Source: Pseudomonas cerasi (GTDB lineage Bacteria > Pseudomonadota > Gammaproteobacteria > Pseudomonadales > Pseudomonadaceae). From it: a stretch of DNA of 64,000 nt. The number at the start of each line of letters is the position of its first letter. Position 1 is the first letter of the stretch. The stretch spans positions 2,637,001 through 2,701,000 of the forward strand of contig NZ_LT222319.1 in assembly GCF_900074915.1 (NCBI RefSeq), written 5' to 3'. The position numbers were made by a program, and so were the translations under genes. Shown here piece after piece: positions 16,912-26,483 of the stretch. The notes under the pieces were generated by a model. The model did not search any database and was not told the origin of the DNA. It was given only the letters and a program-made list of their open reading frames with translations.

Positions 16912-19314
16912 GTGTTTGCCAGACGTGGTTCAAGGTTGTTAACTGGACGCCTGTCCAGTATTCACAACCAACGGCTCCCCAGCTCAGTGACCCCGAACGC
17001 CCCCGTAAACCCTGATCCCGAGCCTGTTCTCGCCAGCGAGCTGCCTGCGCGTTATGTCGTGGCCGTGCGCGCGTTGTGTGAGTTCACCGCCAAGGTGGGC
17101 GACCTCGACCTGCGCTTCACGCCGTCACCCACGGCGCAGGAAGGCATTGCCGGGCATCGCACGGTTGCCACGCGGCGCGGCGCCGATTACCAGGCCGAGT
17201 TGTCGTTGAGTGGCGATTATCGCGAGCTGACGGTAAGGGGCAGGGCGGACGGCTATGACGCCAGTCGCAATCAGCTGGAAGAAGTGAAGACCTATCGCGG
17301 TGAACTCGACGCGATGCCGGCCAACCACCGTCAGTTGCACTGGGCGCAGGTGAAGGTCTACGGCTGGCTGCTTTGCCAGCGCCTGCAGCTTGAAAACGTA
17401 ACGCTGGCCCTGGTGTATTTCAACATTGTCAGCGAGCAGGAAACCATGATTCGCGAGCCGTTCAGCGCGGCTACGCTGCAAGCGTTTTTCGAACGACAGT
17501 GCTCGATTTTCCTCGGCTGGGCGCAGCAGGAGCTGGCGCATACGCAGGCGCTGCACACGACACTGGGCAGCCTGAAATTCCCCCACGCGTCTTTCCGCAC
17601 CGGGCAGCGGGTGCTGGCCGAGTCGGTGTACAAGGCCGTCAGTACTGGCTGTTGCCTGATGGCTCAGGCGCCGACCGGTATTGGCAAGACGGTGGGCACG
17701 CTGTTCCCGTTGCTTAAGGCCGCGCCCGGCCAGAAGCTCGACAAGATTTTCTTTCTCACCGCCAAGACGCCAGGGCGTCGACTGGCGCTGGATGCGCTGG
17801 AAGTCATTAATCACAGCGCGCCGGAGCTGAAGCTGCGGGTCCTTGAGCTGGTGGCGCGCGACAAGGCCTGTGAGCATCCGGACAAAGCCTGCAACGGTGA
17901 TTCCTGTCCGCTGGCCAGCGGCTTTTATGATCGTCTGCCAGCCGCTCGCTCGGCGGCGCTGACCTCGCCGTGGTTGAATCAGGCGGGCGTACGCGATGTC
18001 GCCTTGCAGCATCAGGTCTGCCCGTATTATATGAGCCAGGAACTGGCGCGTTGGGCTGACGTGGTCATCGCAGACTACAACTATTACTTTGACCTGAGCG
18101 CACTGCTGTTCGGCCTCGGTCAGCTCAATCAGTGGCGCGTTGCGGTGCTGGTCGATGAGGCCCACAACATGGTCGAACGGGCACGCCAGATGTACAGCGC
18201 CAGTCTTGACCAGAGCCAGCTGAAAGCCTTGATTCAGGCAGCGCCGGAACCGGTGAAAAAAGCCTTGCAGCGTCTGGATCGACAATGGAATGCGCTGCAC
18301 AAGGCACAGCCCGGCGCCTATCAGGCTTATTCGGCAGCACCGGAAAAATTCATCGGCAGCCTGAACCAGTGCATCTCGACCATCGGTGATCATTTCAACG
18401 AGCACCCGCAGGCAGTGGATGGCACGTTGCAGGGGTTCTACCTGGAAGCCATCGGCTTTGCGCGCATCGCCGAACTGTTCGATGAGCATTTCATTTTCGA
18501 CATCACCCGGCGCGAGGCGGGCGGCAAGCGCATTCTGTCGCGCCTCAGCCTGCGCAACGTCGTCCCCGCGCGTTTTATCCGCCCGCGCCTGACCGCTGCG
18601 CGCAGCACCGTACTGTTTTCCGCAACGCTCAACCCGCGCCACTATTACGCGGACCTGCTGGGTTTACCGGGCAACACGGCATGGATCGACGTGGAGTCGC
18701 CGTTTCATCACGATCAGCTCGACGTGCGCATCGTCAGTCGCATTTCCACCCGTTTCACCCATCGTCAGGCTTCGCTGGCGCCGATTGTCGAACTGATGGC
18801 CGAGCAGTTCGACGCGAGGCCGGGCAATTACCTGGCGTTCTTCAGCAGTTTCGATTACCTGCAACAGGTCGCCGAGCTGATGGCGCGCACTCACCCGCAC
18901 ATCAGCCTTTGGCAGCAGGCACGGGGGATGGGCGAGAGTGAGCGCCACGCATTTCTCGACCGGTTCACCCTGAGCAGTCAGGGCATCGGTTTTGCCGTGC
19001 TGGGCGGCGCGTTCGGTGAAGGCATCGACTTGCCTGGCGCACGCCTGATCGGCGCGTTCATCGCCACCCTGGGCCTGCCTCAGCTCAATCCGGTCAACGA
19101 ACAGTTCAAGCAGCGCATGGCGGCGCTGTTCGGCGCCGGTTACGACTACACCTACCTTTATCCCGGCGTGCAGAAGGTGGTGCAGGCTGCGGGGCGGGTT
19201 ATCCGCAGCCAGAGTGACAGCGGTGTGGTCATGCTCATCGATGACCGTTTTGCCGAGCACAAGGTGAAGCAGTTGTTTCCAGCGTGGTGGCGGCCCGAAA
19301 CGTCAATGGCCTGA
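16912..19314 (+). CDS. XPD/DinG-like iron-sulfur helicase with N-terminal RecB-type nuclease domain
   Basis: Numbered from GTG 16912 (800 residues). Residues about 70-200 carry a PD-(D/E)XK nuclease pattern: GRADGYD (Asp113), then LEEVKTYRG (Glu124, Lys126). The helicase core follows, with APTGIGKT (253-260), LVDEAHNM (DEAH 415-418) and a C-terminal Helicase_C_2 region (LFSATLNPRHYY, GGAFGEGIDLPGARLIGAF, VVQAAGRVIRS). Four cysteines between motifs Ia and II (320, 327, 332, 370) match the XPD-type 4Fe-4S domain. It likely unwinds or trims DNA in repair; the substrate is not known. The true start may be GTG 16987, since conserved sequence begins near residue 48. It stands alone, with 163 bases before pgm. 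Confidence 0.85.
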   Translation: MFARRGSRLLTGRLSSIHNQRLPSSVTPNAPVNPDPEPVLASELPARYVVAVRALCEFTAKVGDLDLRFTPSPTAQEGIAGHRTVATRRGADYQAELSLSGDYRELTVRGRADGYDASRNQLEEVKTYRGELDAMPANHRQLHWAQVKVYGWLLCQRLQLENVTLALVYFNIVSEQETMIREPFSAATLQAFFERQCSIFLGWAQQELAHTQALHTTLGSLKFPHASFRTGQRVLAESVYKAVSTGCCLMAQAPTGIGKTVGTLFPLLKAAPGQKLDKIFFLTAKTPGRRLALDALEVINHSAPELKLRVLELVARDKACEHPDKACNGDSCPLASGFYDRLPAARSAALTSPWLNQAGVRDVALQHQVCPYYMSQELARWADVVIADYNYYFDLSALLFGLGQLNQWRVAVLVDEAHNMVERARQMYSASLDQSQLKALIQAAPEPVKKALQRLDRQWNALHKAQPGAYQAYSAAPEKFIGSLNQCISTIGDHFNEHPQAVDGTLQGFYLEAIGFARIAELFDEHFIFDITRREAGGKRILSRLSLRNVVPARFIRPRLTAARSTVLFSATLNPRHYYADLLGLPGNTAWIDVESPFHHDQLDVRIVSRISTRFTHRQASLAPIVELMAEQFDARPGNYLAFFSSFDYLQQVAELMARTHPHISLWQQARGMGESERHAFLDRFTLSSQGIGFAVLGGAFGEGIDLPGARLIGAFIATLGLPQLNPVNEQFKQRMAALFGAGYDYTYLYPGVQKVVQAAGRVIRSQSDSGVVMLIDDRFAEHKVKQLFPAWWRPETSMA

Positions 19315-19477
19315 GGTCGGTTGCCGTTTTGGCGATTGAGCTGAAACAGAAGCAGATACCGGGGATCGATACTCAAGCAGCGCTGTCGAACTGCCAGTAA
19401 ACTGCGGCATTGATCACCTTGGCAGCCGCAGCAAGTCTTTATTTTTTCTCCGTATTTCATTTCTTCGTGGAGGTTGT

Positions 19478-21124
19478 ATGAGTCTCAGTCCTTTCGCCGG
19501 CAAGCTGGCACCTGCGCAGTTACTGGTCGATATTCCGAGACTGGTCACGGCTTACTACACCGGCCAGCCCGATGCATCGGTGCCCACTCAACGTGTTGCG
19601 TTCGGCACTTCCGGGCACCGTGGCACATCGTTTGACCTGGGTTTCAACGAATGGCACGTGCTGGCTATCAGTCAGGCGATCTGTCTGTACCGCAAGGCCA
19701 ACGGCATCGACGGCCCGTTGTTTCTGGGTGCCGATACCCACGCGCTGTCGACCCCGGCCGCGGCCACCGCGCTTGAAGTGCTGGCCGCCAATGGCGTGCA
19801 GGTGATGATTTCGCAAGGTGACGAATACACCCCGACGCCTGCGGTGTCCCACGCGATCATCTGCTACAACCGCGGCCGTACTTCAGGGCTGGCGGACGGC
19901 ATTGTCATCACGCCTTCGCACAACCCGCCGCAAAGCGGTGGCTTCAAGTACAACCCGCCCAATGGCGGCCCGGCCGACAGTGATGTCACCAAGTGGATCG
20001 AGAACAAGGCCAACGAACTGCTGGCCGAGAAAGTCACTGGCGTTTCACGCCTCAGCCATGAAAAAGCGCTGCGTGCCGATACCACGCACCGCCATGATTA
20101 CGTCAACACCTACGTGGCCGACCTTAAGAACGTGATCGACATGGACGCCATCCGCAATTCGGGTCTGCGTCTTGGTGTCGACCCGCTGGGCGGGGCCGGG
20201 GTGAGCTACTGGTCGGCAATTGGCGAGCATTACGGCCTGAATCTGGATGTGGTGAATAAATTTGTCGACCCTACGTTCCGCTTCATGACCGTCGACTGGG
20301 ATGGCCAGATTCGCATGGACCCGTCCTCCAGCCACGCCATGCAAAGCCTGATCGGTCTCAAGGACCGCTATCAGGTTGCATTTGCCTGCGATCCGGATCA
20401 CGACCGTCATGGCATCGTGACCCCGTCTGGCGGACTGATGACGCCCAACAGTTACCTCGCCGTGTCCATCGACTACCTGTTTCAGAACCGTCCTGAGTGG
20501 CGTGCCGATGCAGCGGTCGGCAAGACCGTGGTCAGCAGCGGCATGATCGATCGTGTGGCCAAACGCCTGGGCCGTCGCCTGTATGAAGTGCCGGTCGGCT
20601 TCAAGTATTTCGCACAAGGCCTGTTTGAAGGCTCGTTAGGCTTTGGCGGCGAAGAAAGCGCTGGTGCCTCGTTCCTGCGCCGCGACGGTACGGTCTGGAC
20701 CACCGACAAGGACGGTCTGATTCCGGCCTTGCTGGCTGCAGAAATGACCGCGCGTACCGGTCGCGATCCAAGCCAGATCTACAAGACCATGACCGAAGAG
20801 CTGGGCGAGCCGTTTTCGACCCGCGTCGATGCCAAGGCCAACCCGCAACAGAAGGCACTGCTGAGCAAACTGTCGCCGGAGCAAGTGACTTCCACTGAAC
20901 TGGCGGGCGAGCCTATTCAGCAGGTGCTCAGCAACGCGCCGGGCAACGATCAGGCGTTCGGTGGTGTGAAGGTCATGACCGAAAATGGCTGGTTTGCCGC
21001 GCGCCCTTCAGGGACTGAGGACATCTACAAGATCTATGCCGAGAGTTTTGTCAGCGAAGATCACCTCAAGCGTCTGGTGGCAGAAGCTCAAGTGCTGGTA
21101 GATGGCGCCATTTCGCCGAACTGA
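19478..21124 (+). CDS. pgm: alpha-D-glucose-specific phosphoglucomutase
   Basis: Interconverts glucose 1-phosphate and glucose 6-phosphate, linking glycogen, trehalose and exopolysaccharide precursors to central metabolism. The 548-residue length is usual for the Pgm type. The phosphoserine loop is ITPSHNPP (Ser147), the magnesium loop DPDHDRHG (Asp305, 307, 309), the sugar-binding loop [10 protein letters not shown], and the C-terminal phosphate-binding [22 protein letters not shown] precedes the ATG at a good distance. A bidirectional terminator separates it from the convergent parvulin gene. Confidence 0.95.
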   Translation: MSLSPFAGKLAPAQLLVDIPRLVTAYYTGQPDASVPTQRVAFGTSGHRGTSFDLGFNEWHVLAISQAICLYRKANGIDGPLFLGADTHALSTPAAATALEVLAANGVQVMISQGDEYTPTPAVSHAIICYNRGRTSGLADGIVITPSHNPPQSGGFKYNPPNGGPADSDVTKWIENKANELLAEKVTGVSRLSHEKALRADTTHRHDYVNTYVADLKNVIDMDAIRNSGLRLGVDPLGGAGVSYWSAIGEHYGLNLDVVNKFVDPTFRFMTVDWDGQIRMDPSSSHAMQSLIGLKDRYQVAFACDPDHDRHGIVTPSGGLMTPNSYLAVSIDYLFQNRPEWRADAAVGKTVVSSGMIDRVAKRLGRRLYEVPVGFKYFAQGLFEGSLGFGGEESAGASFLRRDGTVWTTDKDGLIPALLAAEMTARTGRDPSQIYKTMTEELGEPFSTRVDAKANPQQKALLSKLSPEQVTSTELAGEPIQQVLSNAPGNDQAFGGVKVMTENGWFAARPSGTEDIYKIYAESFVSEDHLKRLVAEAQVLVDGAISPN

Positions 21125-21144
21125 TTGCCACACTGGTCAATGCC

Positions 21145-21182
21145 TGAAAAACCTCGAACCTCACTCGGTTCGGGGTTTTTCA
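21145..21182. terminator. bidirectional terminator between pgm and parvulin gene
   Basis: A long near-perfect stem, TGAAAAACCTCGAACC (21145-21160) with GGTTCGGGGTTTTTCA (21167-21182), gives a T run on each strand and suits two convergent genes. Confidence 0.88.
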
Positions 21183-21198
21183 GCTTTTGGCGTGTGCT

Positions 21199-21474
21199 TC
21201 AGTCGCGATAGAACACCTGCACCAGGTGATAGCCGAATTTGCTCTTGATCGGCCCATGCACGACGCGTAGCGGCTTTTTGAAGATCACCTGATCGATCGC
21301 ACCGACCATTTGCCCAGGCCTGACTTCACCCAGATCGCCGCCACGTTTGCCGGACGGGCAGCTAGAATGCTTTTTAGCCAGCACGTCAAACGCCTCACCC
21401 TTGGCAATGCGCAGCTTGAGCTGTTCGGCCTCTTCGGCGGTCTTCACCAGAATATGGCGGGCTTGGGCTTTCAT
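21199..21474 (-). CDS. PpiC-type peptidyl-prolyl cis-trans isomerase (parvulin)
   Basis: A 91-residue single-domain parvulin without signal peptide, so cytoplasmic. Family motifs: ARHILVKTAEEAEQLK, AKKHSSCPSGKRGGDLG, FGYHLVQV. The active-site His8, Cys/Ser region and Gln/Phe positions are present. It catalyses prolyl isomerisation; natural clients are unknown. A second, clearly paralogous parvulin is encoded at 28569-28850. Confidence 0.93.
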   Translation of the reverse strand: MKAQARHILVKTAEEAEQLKLRIAKGEAFDVLAKKHSSCPSGKRGGDLGEVRPGQMVGAIDQVIFKKPLRVVHGPIKSKFGYHLVQVFYRD

Positions 21475-21597
21475 GTCGCAATATCACCTGCTGCAAAAGG
21501 CTGCCATTATGCCTGCTCTTGCTGAGCGACGCCCGCGCGTCACGCGTGCCGTCCTGACGGCCGTAGTCTTTTTACTTCATTTTGTACGGTATTGATT

Positions 21598-22767
21598 ATG
21601 GATTTCCCGGCGCTGTTGAAGATTCTGGCCAGTCAGGACGGATCGGACCTTTACCTTTCCACCGGAGCGCCACCGTGCGCCAAGTTCAACGGTGTGCTCA
21701 AGCCACTGGGCAGCGAAACCTTCAAGTCGGGAGAGGTGGCGGTGATTGCCCAGGGGCTGATGGACGAGGAGCAGAAGCTCGAGTTTCAGCGCGAACTGGA
21801 GATGAACCTCGCCGTTTCGATGGCCGGCATCGGCCGGTTCCGCATCAATATCTTCATGCAGCGTAACGAGGTGTCCATCGTCGCGCGGAATATCAAGCTG
21901 GACATCCCGCGTTTCGAAGACCTGTTCCTGCCGCCCGTACTGCTTGACGTGATCATGGAAAAGCGCGGTCTGGTGCTGTTTGTCGGGGCCACCGGTTCGG
22001 GCAAGTCGACCTCGTTGGCGGCGCTGATCGACTACCGCAACCGCAACGCCAGCGGCCATATCATCACCATCGAAGACCCGGTCGAGTTTATCCATCGCCA
22101 CAAGAAGTCGATCGTCAACCAGCGCGAAGTCGGGGTCGATACCCGCAGCTTCCATGCGGCACTGAAGAACACGCTGCGCCAGGCGCCGGATGTGATTCTG
22201 ATCGGCGAGATTCGCGATCGCGAGACCATGGAGCACGCGCTGGCGTTTGCCGACACCGGCCACCTGGCGATCTCGACACTGCACGCCAACAACGCCAATC
22301 AGGCGCTGGACCGAATCATCAATTTCTTCCCGGAAGAGCGTCGCGCGCAGTTGCTGCATGACCTGGGCAACAACCTCAAGGCGTTTGTCTCGCAGCGACT
22401 GGTCAGAACCCCGGATGGCAAGCGTCGTGCGGCGGTGGAAGTGATGATGGGCACGCCGACCATTCGCGACCTGATCCAGCGCAATGAACTGACCGAGCTC
22501 AAGGGCATCATGGAGAAGTCCGGCAGCCTCGGTATGCAGACGTTCGACTCGGCGCTATTCAATCTGGCCGTCGAAGGTGCGATCAGTGAAGAAGAGGCCC
22601 TCAAGAACGCCGACTCACAAAACAACGTGCGCCTGCGCCTCAAGCTGCACAGTGAAGGCGGCGTCGGAACACTGACCACACCGCCGCCGGCTCCGACCGG
22701 CAGCAGCACGGCAAGCACCGCCGAGTGGGGGTTGGTCGATGATGACGAGCCGGGTCCGCAAGCGTAA
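21598..22767 (+). CDS. PilT/PilU-family type IV pilus ATPase
   Basis: A 389-residue hexameric secretion ATPase of the PilT/PilU branch. The N-terminal PAS-like domain has ILASQDGSDLYLSTGAPPC. The core has GATGSGKSTSLAALIDYRN (Walker A), IITIEDPVEFIH (Asp box), LIGEIRDRETMEHALAFADTGHL (Walker B) and HANNANQALDRIINFFPEE (His box). Sequence and length are nearer to PilU than PilT. It is not next to the usual pilTU locus genes, so it is likely an extra paralogue powering or modulating pilus retraction. I start at ATG 21598; a TTG six bases earlier is also open. Confidence 0.85.
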   Translation: MDFPALLKILASQDGSDLYLSTGAPPCAKFNGVLKPLGSETFKSGEVAVIAQGLMDEEQKLEFQRELEMNLAVSMAGIGRFRINIFMQRNEVSIVARNIKLDIPRFEDLFLPPVLLDVIMEKRGLVLFVGATGSGKSTSLAALIDYRNRNASGHIITIEDPVEFIHRHKKSIVNQREVGVDTRSFHAALKNTLRQAPDVILIGEIRDRETMEHALAFADTGHLAISTLHANNANQALDRIINFFPEERRAQLLHDLGNNLKAFVSQRLVRTPDGKRRAAVEVMMGTPTIRDLIQRNELTELKGIMEKSGSLGMQTFDSALFNLAVEGAISEEEALKNADSQNNVRLRLKLHSEGGVGTLTTPPPAPTGSSTASTAEWGLVDDDEPGPQA

Positions 22768-22817
22768 ATCGGAGACGCTCCTAAACCTTCCGGGCAGAAG
22801 CTTCGTTGTGGGTCAGA

Positions 22818-24395
22818 TCATTCAGGATGCGCGGCCGCCAGCAATTCTTGTGTGTACGGGTGCTGCGGCGCATCGAAAACGTCATGGCTGGCGCCGCGCT
22901 CGACGACTTTGCCATCCTTGACCACGATCACGTCGTGGGCAAGGGCTTTGACTACCGCCAGGTCATGGCTGATGAACAGGTACGTCAGGCCGTGCTTTTC
23001 CTGAAGTTCGCGCAACAGCGCAACGACCTGTTTCTGCACGGTCCGATCCAGCGCCGAGGTCGGCTCATCGAGCAGAATCAATGCGGGTTTCAGCACCAGC
23101 GCTCGGGCAATGGCGATACGCTGACGCTGGCCACCGGAAAACTCATGGGGGTAGCGATGCCGGCTCTGCGGGTCGATGCCGACTTCTTCCAGTGCCCGAA
23201 TGACCTCTGCATCGCATTTCGCCGGGTCGTACTGGCTGTGTACCTCCAGTCCTTCACTGATGATCTGCGCCACTGACATGCGTGGGCTGAGGCTGCCGTA
23301 AGGGTCCTGAAAGACCACTTGCATCTCTTTACGCCACGGTCGCATCTGTTTCTGACTCAGGCCGTCCAGCGCCTGCCCGCGAAAGCGGATACTGCCGCGC
23401 GACTCCAGCAGACGCAGGATCGCCTGACCAAGAGTCGACTTGCCGGAGCCTGACTCACCAACGATACCGAGGGTTTTGCCGCGCTCGATGCTCAGGCTGA
23501 TGTCATCCACCGCCTTGAGGTATTCCTTGTGCCGCCGCAGGATGCCGCCGGTCAGGGAAAACCAGACCTTCAGGTTGTCGACTTGCAGCACCGTTTCCCG
23601 GGTGTCGCGTCGCAGCGGCTCGCCGGCAGGTTCGGCGTCCAGCAGCAGGCGGCTGTAAGGGTGCTGAGGTGATTTGAACAGCGACTTGCAATCGGACTGC
23701 TCGACGATTTCACCGGCGCGCATCACGCAGACGCGTTGCGCGACGCTGTGCACCAGATTCAAGTCATGGCTGATCAACAACAGCGACATGTTCAGGCGTT
23801 GTTGCAGCTCCTTGAGCAGCACGAGGATCTTGCGTTGCACCGTGACGTCCAGCGCAGTGGTCGGTTCGTCGGCAACCAGCAGCTCCGGCTCGCAGGCCAG
23901 CGCCATGGCTATCATCACCCGCTGGCGCTGGCCTCCGGAGAGTTCGTGCGGGTAGGCTTTCAGACGTTTTTCCGGCTGTTGAATGCCTACCAGCTCCAGC
24001 AGCTCGACAATGCGTTTCTGCGCTTCACGACCGCTGATGCCGCGATGCAGCAGTAACGTTTCGCCGATCTGTCGGGCCACGCTGTGCAGCGGATTCAGCG
24101 AGGTCATCGGTTCCTGGAAAATCATCGCAATCCGGTTGCCGCGCAGCTCGCGCAGGGTGCGGTCGTCGGCCCCCACCAGCTGTTGACCCCGGTAGGTGAT
24201 GCTGCCCGTGGTCAGGGTGCCGCTGCGGGGCAGTAATTGCAGGATCGAGTGAGCGGTGACGGACTTGCCGGAGCCGGATTCTCCCACCAGCGCCAGACAC
24301 TCGCCGCGGCGCACATCCAGGCTCAGGTTACTGACCACTTTCTGCCCGTTGAAGGCGACGCTCAGGTCGCGGATTTCGATCAGGTTTTCCGACAT
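22818..24395 (-). CDS. yejF: oligopeptide ABC transporter, fused double ATP-binding protein (YejF-type)
   Basis: Two ABC ATPase domains in one 525-residue chain. Each has a Walker A ([15 protein letters not shown] and [15 protein letters not shown]), an [12 protein letters not shown] or [12 protein letters not shown] signature and a Walker B ([24 protein letters not shown]). A C-terminal [10 protein letters not shown] oligopeptide-transporter tail is present after each domain. It energises the permeases encoded immediately upstream. The start ATG 24395 lies one base after the yejE stop. In enterobacteria the Yej system imports peptides and microcin C. Confidence 0.88.
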   Translation of the reverse strand: MSENLIEIRDLSVAFNGQKVVSNLSLDVRRGECLALVGESGSGKSVTAHSILQLLPRSGTLTTGSITYRGQQLVGADDRTLRELRGNRIAMIFQEPMTSLNPLHSVARQIGETLLLHRGISGREAQKRIVELLELVGIQQPEKRLKAYPHELSGGQRQRVMIAMALACEPELLVADEPTTALDVTVQRKILVLLKELQQRLNMSLLLISHDLNLVHSVAQRVCVMRAGEIVEQSDCKSLFKSPQHPYSRLLLDAEPAGEPLRRDTRETVLQVDNLKVWFSLTGGILRRHKEYLKAVDDISLSIERGKTLGIVGESGSGKSTLGQAILRLLESRGSIRFRGQALDGLSQKQMRPWRKEMQVVFQDPYGSLSPRMSVAQIISEGLEVHSQYDPAKCDAEVIRALEEVGIDPQSRHRYPHEFSGGQRQRIAIARALVLKPALILLDEPTSALDRTVQKQVVALLRELQEKHGLTYLFISHDLAVVKALAHDVIVVKDGKVVERGASHDVFDAPQHPYTQELLAAAHPE

Positions 24396-24396
24396 G

Positions 24397-25422
24397 TCAG
24401 GACCTCGGGTCGAAGGCATCACGCAGCGCCTCGCCTATGAATACCAGCAGCGTCAGGATCAACGCGAGGGAGAAGAACGCTGTCAGCCCCAGCCAGGGCG
24501 CTTGCAGGTTCTGCTTGCCTTGGGCGATCAGTTCACCCAGCGACGCGCTGCCGGCAGGCATGCCGAAGCCCAGAAAATCCAGCGCAGTGAGGGTCGAGAT
24601 GGCACCGGTAAGAATGAACGGCAGGTAGCTCAACGTCGCATTCATCGCGTTGGGCAGGATGTGGCGCATGATCACTTTTCGATCCCCCAGACCGAGCGCC
24701 CGAGCGGCCTTGACGTACTCGAGGTTGCGCCCGCGCAGAAACTCGGCGCGCACCACATCGACCAGGGTCAGCCAGGAAAACAGCGCCATGATGCCCAGCA
24801 GCCACCAGAAATCGGGCTCGACGAAACCTGACAGGATGATCAGCAGGTACAGCACCGGCAGGCCTGACCAGACCTCCAGCAGACGCTGGCCGAACAAGTC
24901 GACCCAGCCGCCGTAGTAGCCCTGCAACGCCCCGGCGCTGATCCCGATCAGCGCGCTGATGAAGGTCAGCACTAGCGCAAACAGGATCGACACCCGGGCG
25001 CCGAAAATCACCCGCGCCATGACGTCGCGCGCCTGGTCATCAGTGCCGAGCCAGTTTTCTGCAGACGGTGGGCTGGGTGCCGGGGTTTTCAGGTCATAGT
25101 TGGGCGTGTCGTCACTGAACGGGATGGGCGGGAACAGCATCCAGCCGTCCCCTTTGCTGATCAGTGTGCGTACGTAGTCGCTGCGGTAATCGGGCTGGAA
25201 GGGCAGCTCACCGCCGAATTGCTGCTCGGTATAACGCTTGAACACCGGGAAATAGAGCGAGTGCTGATAGCTGACCAGCAGCGGCTTGTCATTGGCGATC
25301 AGTTCGCCACCCAGTGTCAGGGCAAACAGCCCGCAGAACAGCCACAGCGACCACCAGCCGCGGCGATTGCTGCGAAAACGTTCCAGGCGACGACGGGCCA
25401 GCGGCGAAAGGCTGCGCATCAT
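24397..25422 (-). CDS. yejE: oligopeptide ABC transporter permease (YejE-type)
   Basis: A 341-residue inner-membrane permease. It has a first membrane segment near the N-terminus ([18 protein letters not shown]), then a large periplasmic loop typical of YejE ([20 protein letters not shown]). The BPD transporter core follows, with the EAA-type loop [20 protein letters not shown] and [17 protein letters not shown]. It overlaps yejB by four bases (ATGA), so translation is probably coupled. Confidence 0.88.
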   Translation of the reverse strand: MMRSLSPLARRRLERFRSNRRGWWSLWLFCGLFALTLGGELIANDKPLLVSYQHSLYFPVFKRYTEQQFGGELPFQPDYRSDYVRTLISKGDGWMLFPPIPFSDDTPNYDLKTPAPSPPSAENWLGTDDQARDVMARVIFGARVSILFALVLTFISALIGISAGALQGYYGGWVDLFGQRLLEVWSGLPVLYLLIILSGFVEPDFWWLLGIMALFSWLTLVDVVRAEFLRGRNLEYVKAARALGLGDRKVIMRHILPNAMNATLSYLPFILTGAISTLTALDFLGFGMPAGSASLGELIAQGKQNLQAPWLGLTAFFSLALILTLLVFIGEALRDAFDPRS

Positions 25423-26483
25423 GCATTCCTCGCGCTGAAGTCGATTCTGGGGTCGACCAGCGTGTAGCAGATATCGCCGATCAGCTTTATCAGCAGGCCG
25501 AACACGGTGAAGATGAACAGCGAACCGAACACCACCGGGTAGTCCCGCGACACAGCGGCTTCATAGCTCATGCGGCCCAGGCCATCCAGCGAGAAGATCA
25601 CCTCGATCAGCAGCGAACCGGCAAAGAACACGCTGATGAACGCCTGCGGAATGCCCGACACCACCAGCAACATGGCATTGCGAAACACATGACCATACAG
25701 CACCCGTCGCTCGCTCATGCCCTTGGCGCGGGCCGTGGTCACGTACTGACGGGTGATTTCGTTGAGAAAGGAATGCTTGGTCAGCAGGGTCAGCGTGGCA
25801 AAGCCGCCAATGACCAGCGCCGAGACCGGCAGCGCCAAGTGCCAGAAATAGTCAGCGATCTTGCCGATCGTGGTCAGTTGCTCGAAGTTGTCCGAAACCA
25901 GTCCGCGCACCGGAAACCAGTTCAGCGACGTGCCGCCACAGAACACCACCACCAGCAGCATGGCGAACAGGAAGGCTGGCATGGCGTAACCGATGATGAT
26001 GGCGGTGCTGCTCCAGATATCGAACTGGCTGCCGTGTTTCACCGCTTTGCGAATCCCCAGCGGGATTGATACCAGGTACGTCAGCAATGTCGCCCAGAGC
26101 CCCAGTGATATCGACACCGGCATTTTCTGCAGAATGAGGTCGGTCACCGTTGCGCCGCGAAAGAAGCTGCTGCCGAAATCCAGTCGTGCATAGTTCTTCA
26201 GCATCAGCCAGAGACGTTCGTGCAGCGGTTTGTCGAAACCGTATTGACGTTCGATCTGCTTGATCAGCGCCGGGTCCAGCCCGCGGGACGCTTTGGAATG
26301 ACCCGCCCCGGCAGACTCGCTGGCACCCGCGCCCACGGTTGCACCGCCGATCCCTTGCAGGCGAGCAATGGCTTGCTCCACAGGCCCGCCCGGTGCGGCC
26401 TGCACGATGAAAAAGTTGACCAGCAGAATGCACAGCAGGGTAGGGATGATCAGCAGCAGGCGCCGCAGGATATAACCGAGCAT
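25419..26483 (-). CDS. yejB: oligopeptide ABC transporter permease (YejB-type)
   Basis: A 354-residue permease starting [20 protein letters not shown], a typical DppB/YejB amino-terminus. The EAA loop [28 protein letters not shown] and the terminal [11 protein letters not shown] are as expected. A Gly/Ala/Ser-rich insert in the first periplasmic loop ([16 protein letters not shown]) is longer than in enterobacterial YejB. The ATG follows the yejA stop with no gap. Confidence 0.88.
   Translation of the reverse strand: MLGYILRRLLLIIPTLLCILLVNFFIVQAAPGGPVEQAIARLQGIGGATVGAGASESAGAGHSKASRGLDPALIKQIERQYGFDKPLHERLWLMLKNYARLDFGSSFFRGATVTDLILQKMPVSISLGLWATLLTYLVSIPLGIRKAVKHGSQFDIWSSTAIIIGYAMPAFLFAMLLVVVFCGGTSLNWFPVRGLVSDNFEQLTTIGKIADYFWHLALPVSALVIGGFATLTLLTKHSFLNEITRQYVTTARAKGMSERRVLYGHVFRNAMLLVVSGIPQAFISVFFAGSLLIEVIFSLDGLGRMSYEAAVSRDYPVVFGSLFIFTVFGLLIKLIGDICYTLVDPRIDFSARNA

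Noticed and set aside
17125..18642. 505-codon minus-strand open frame
   Set aside because: Exactly antisense to the XPD-like helicase; Arg/Gln-rich shadow typical of high-GC DNA, with no domain or ribosome site.
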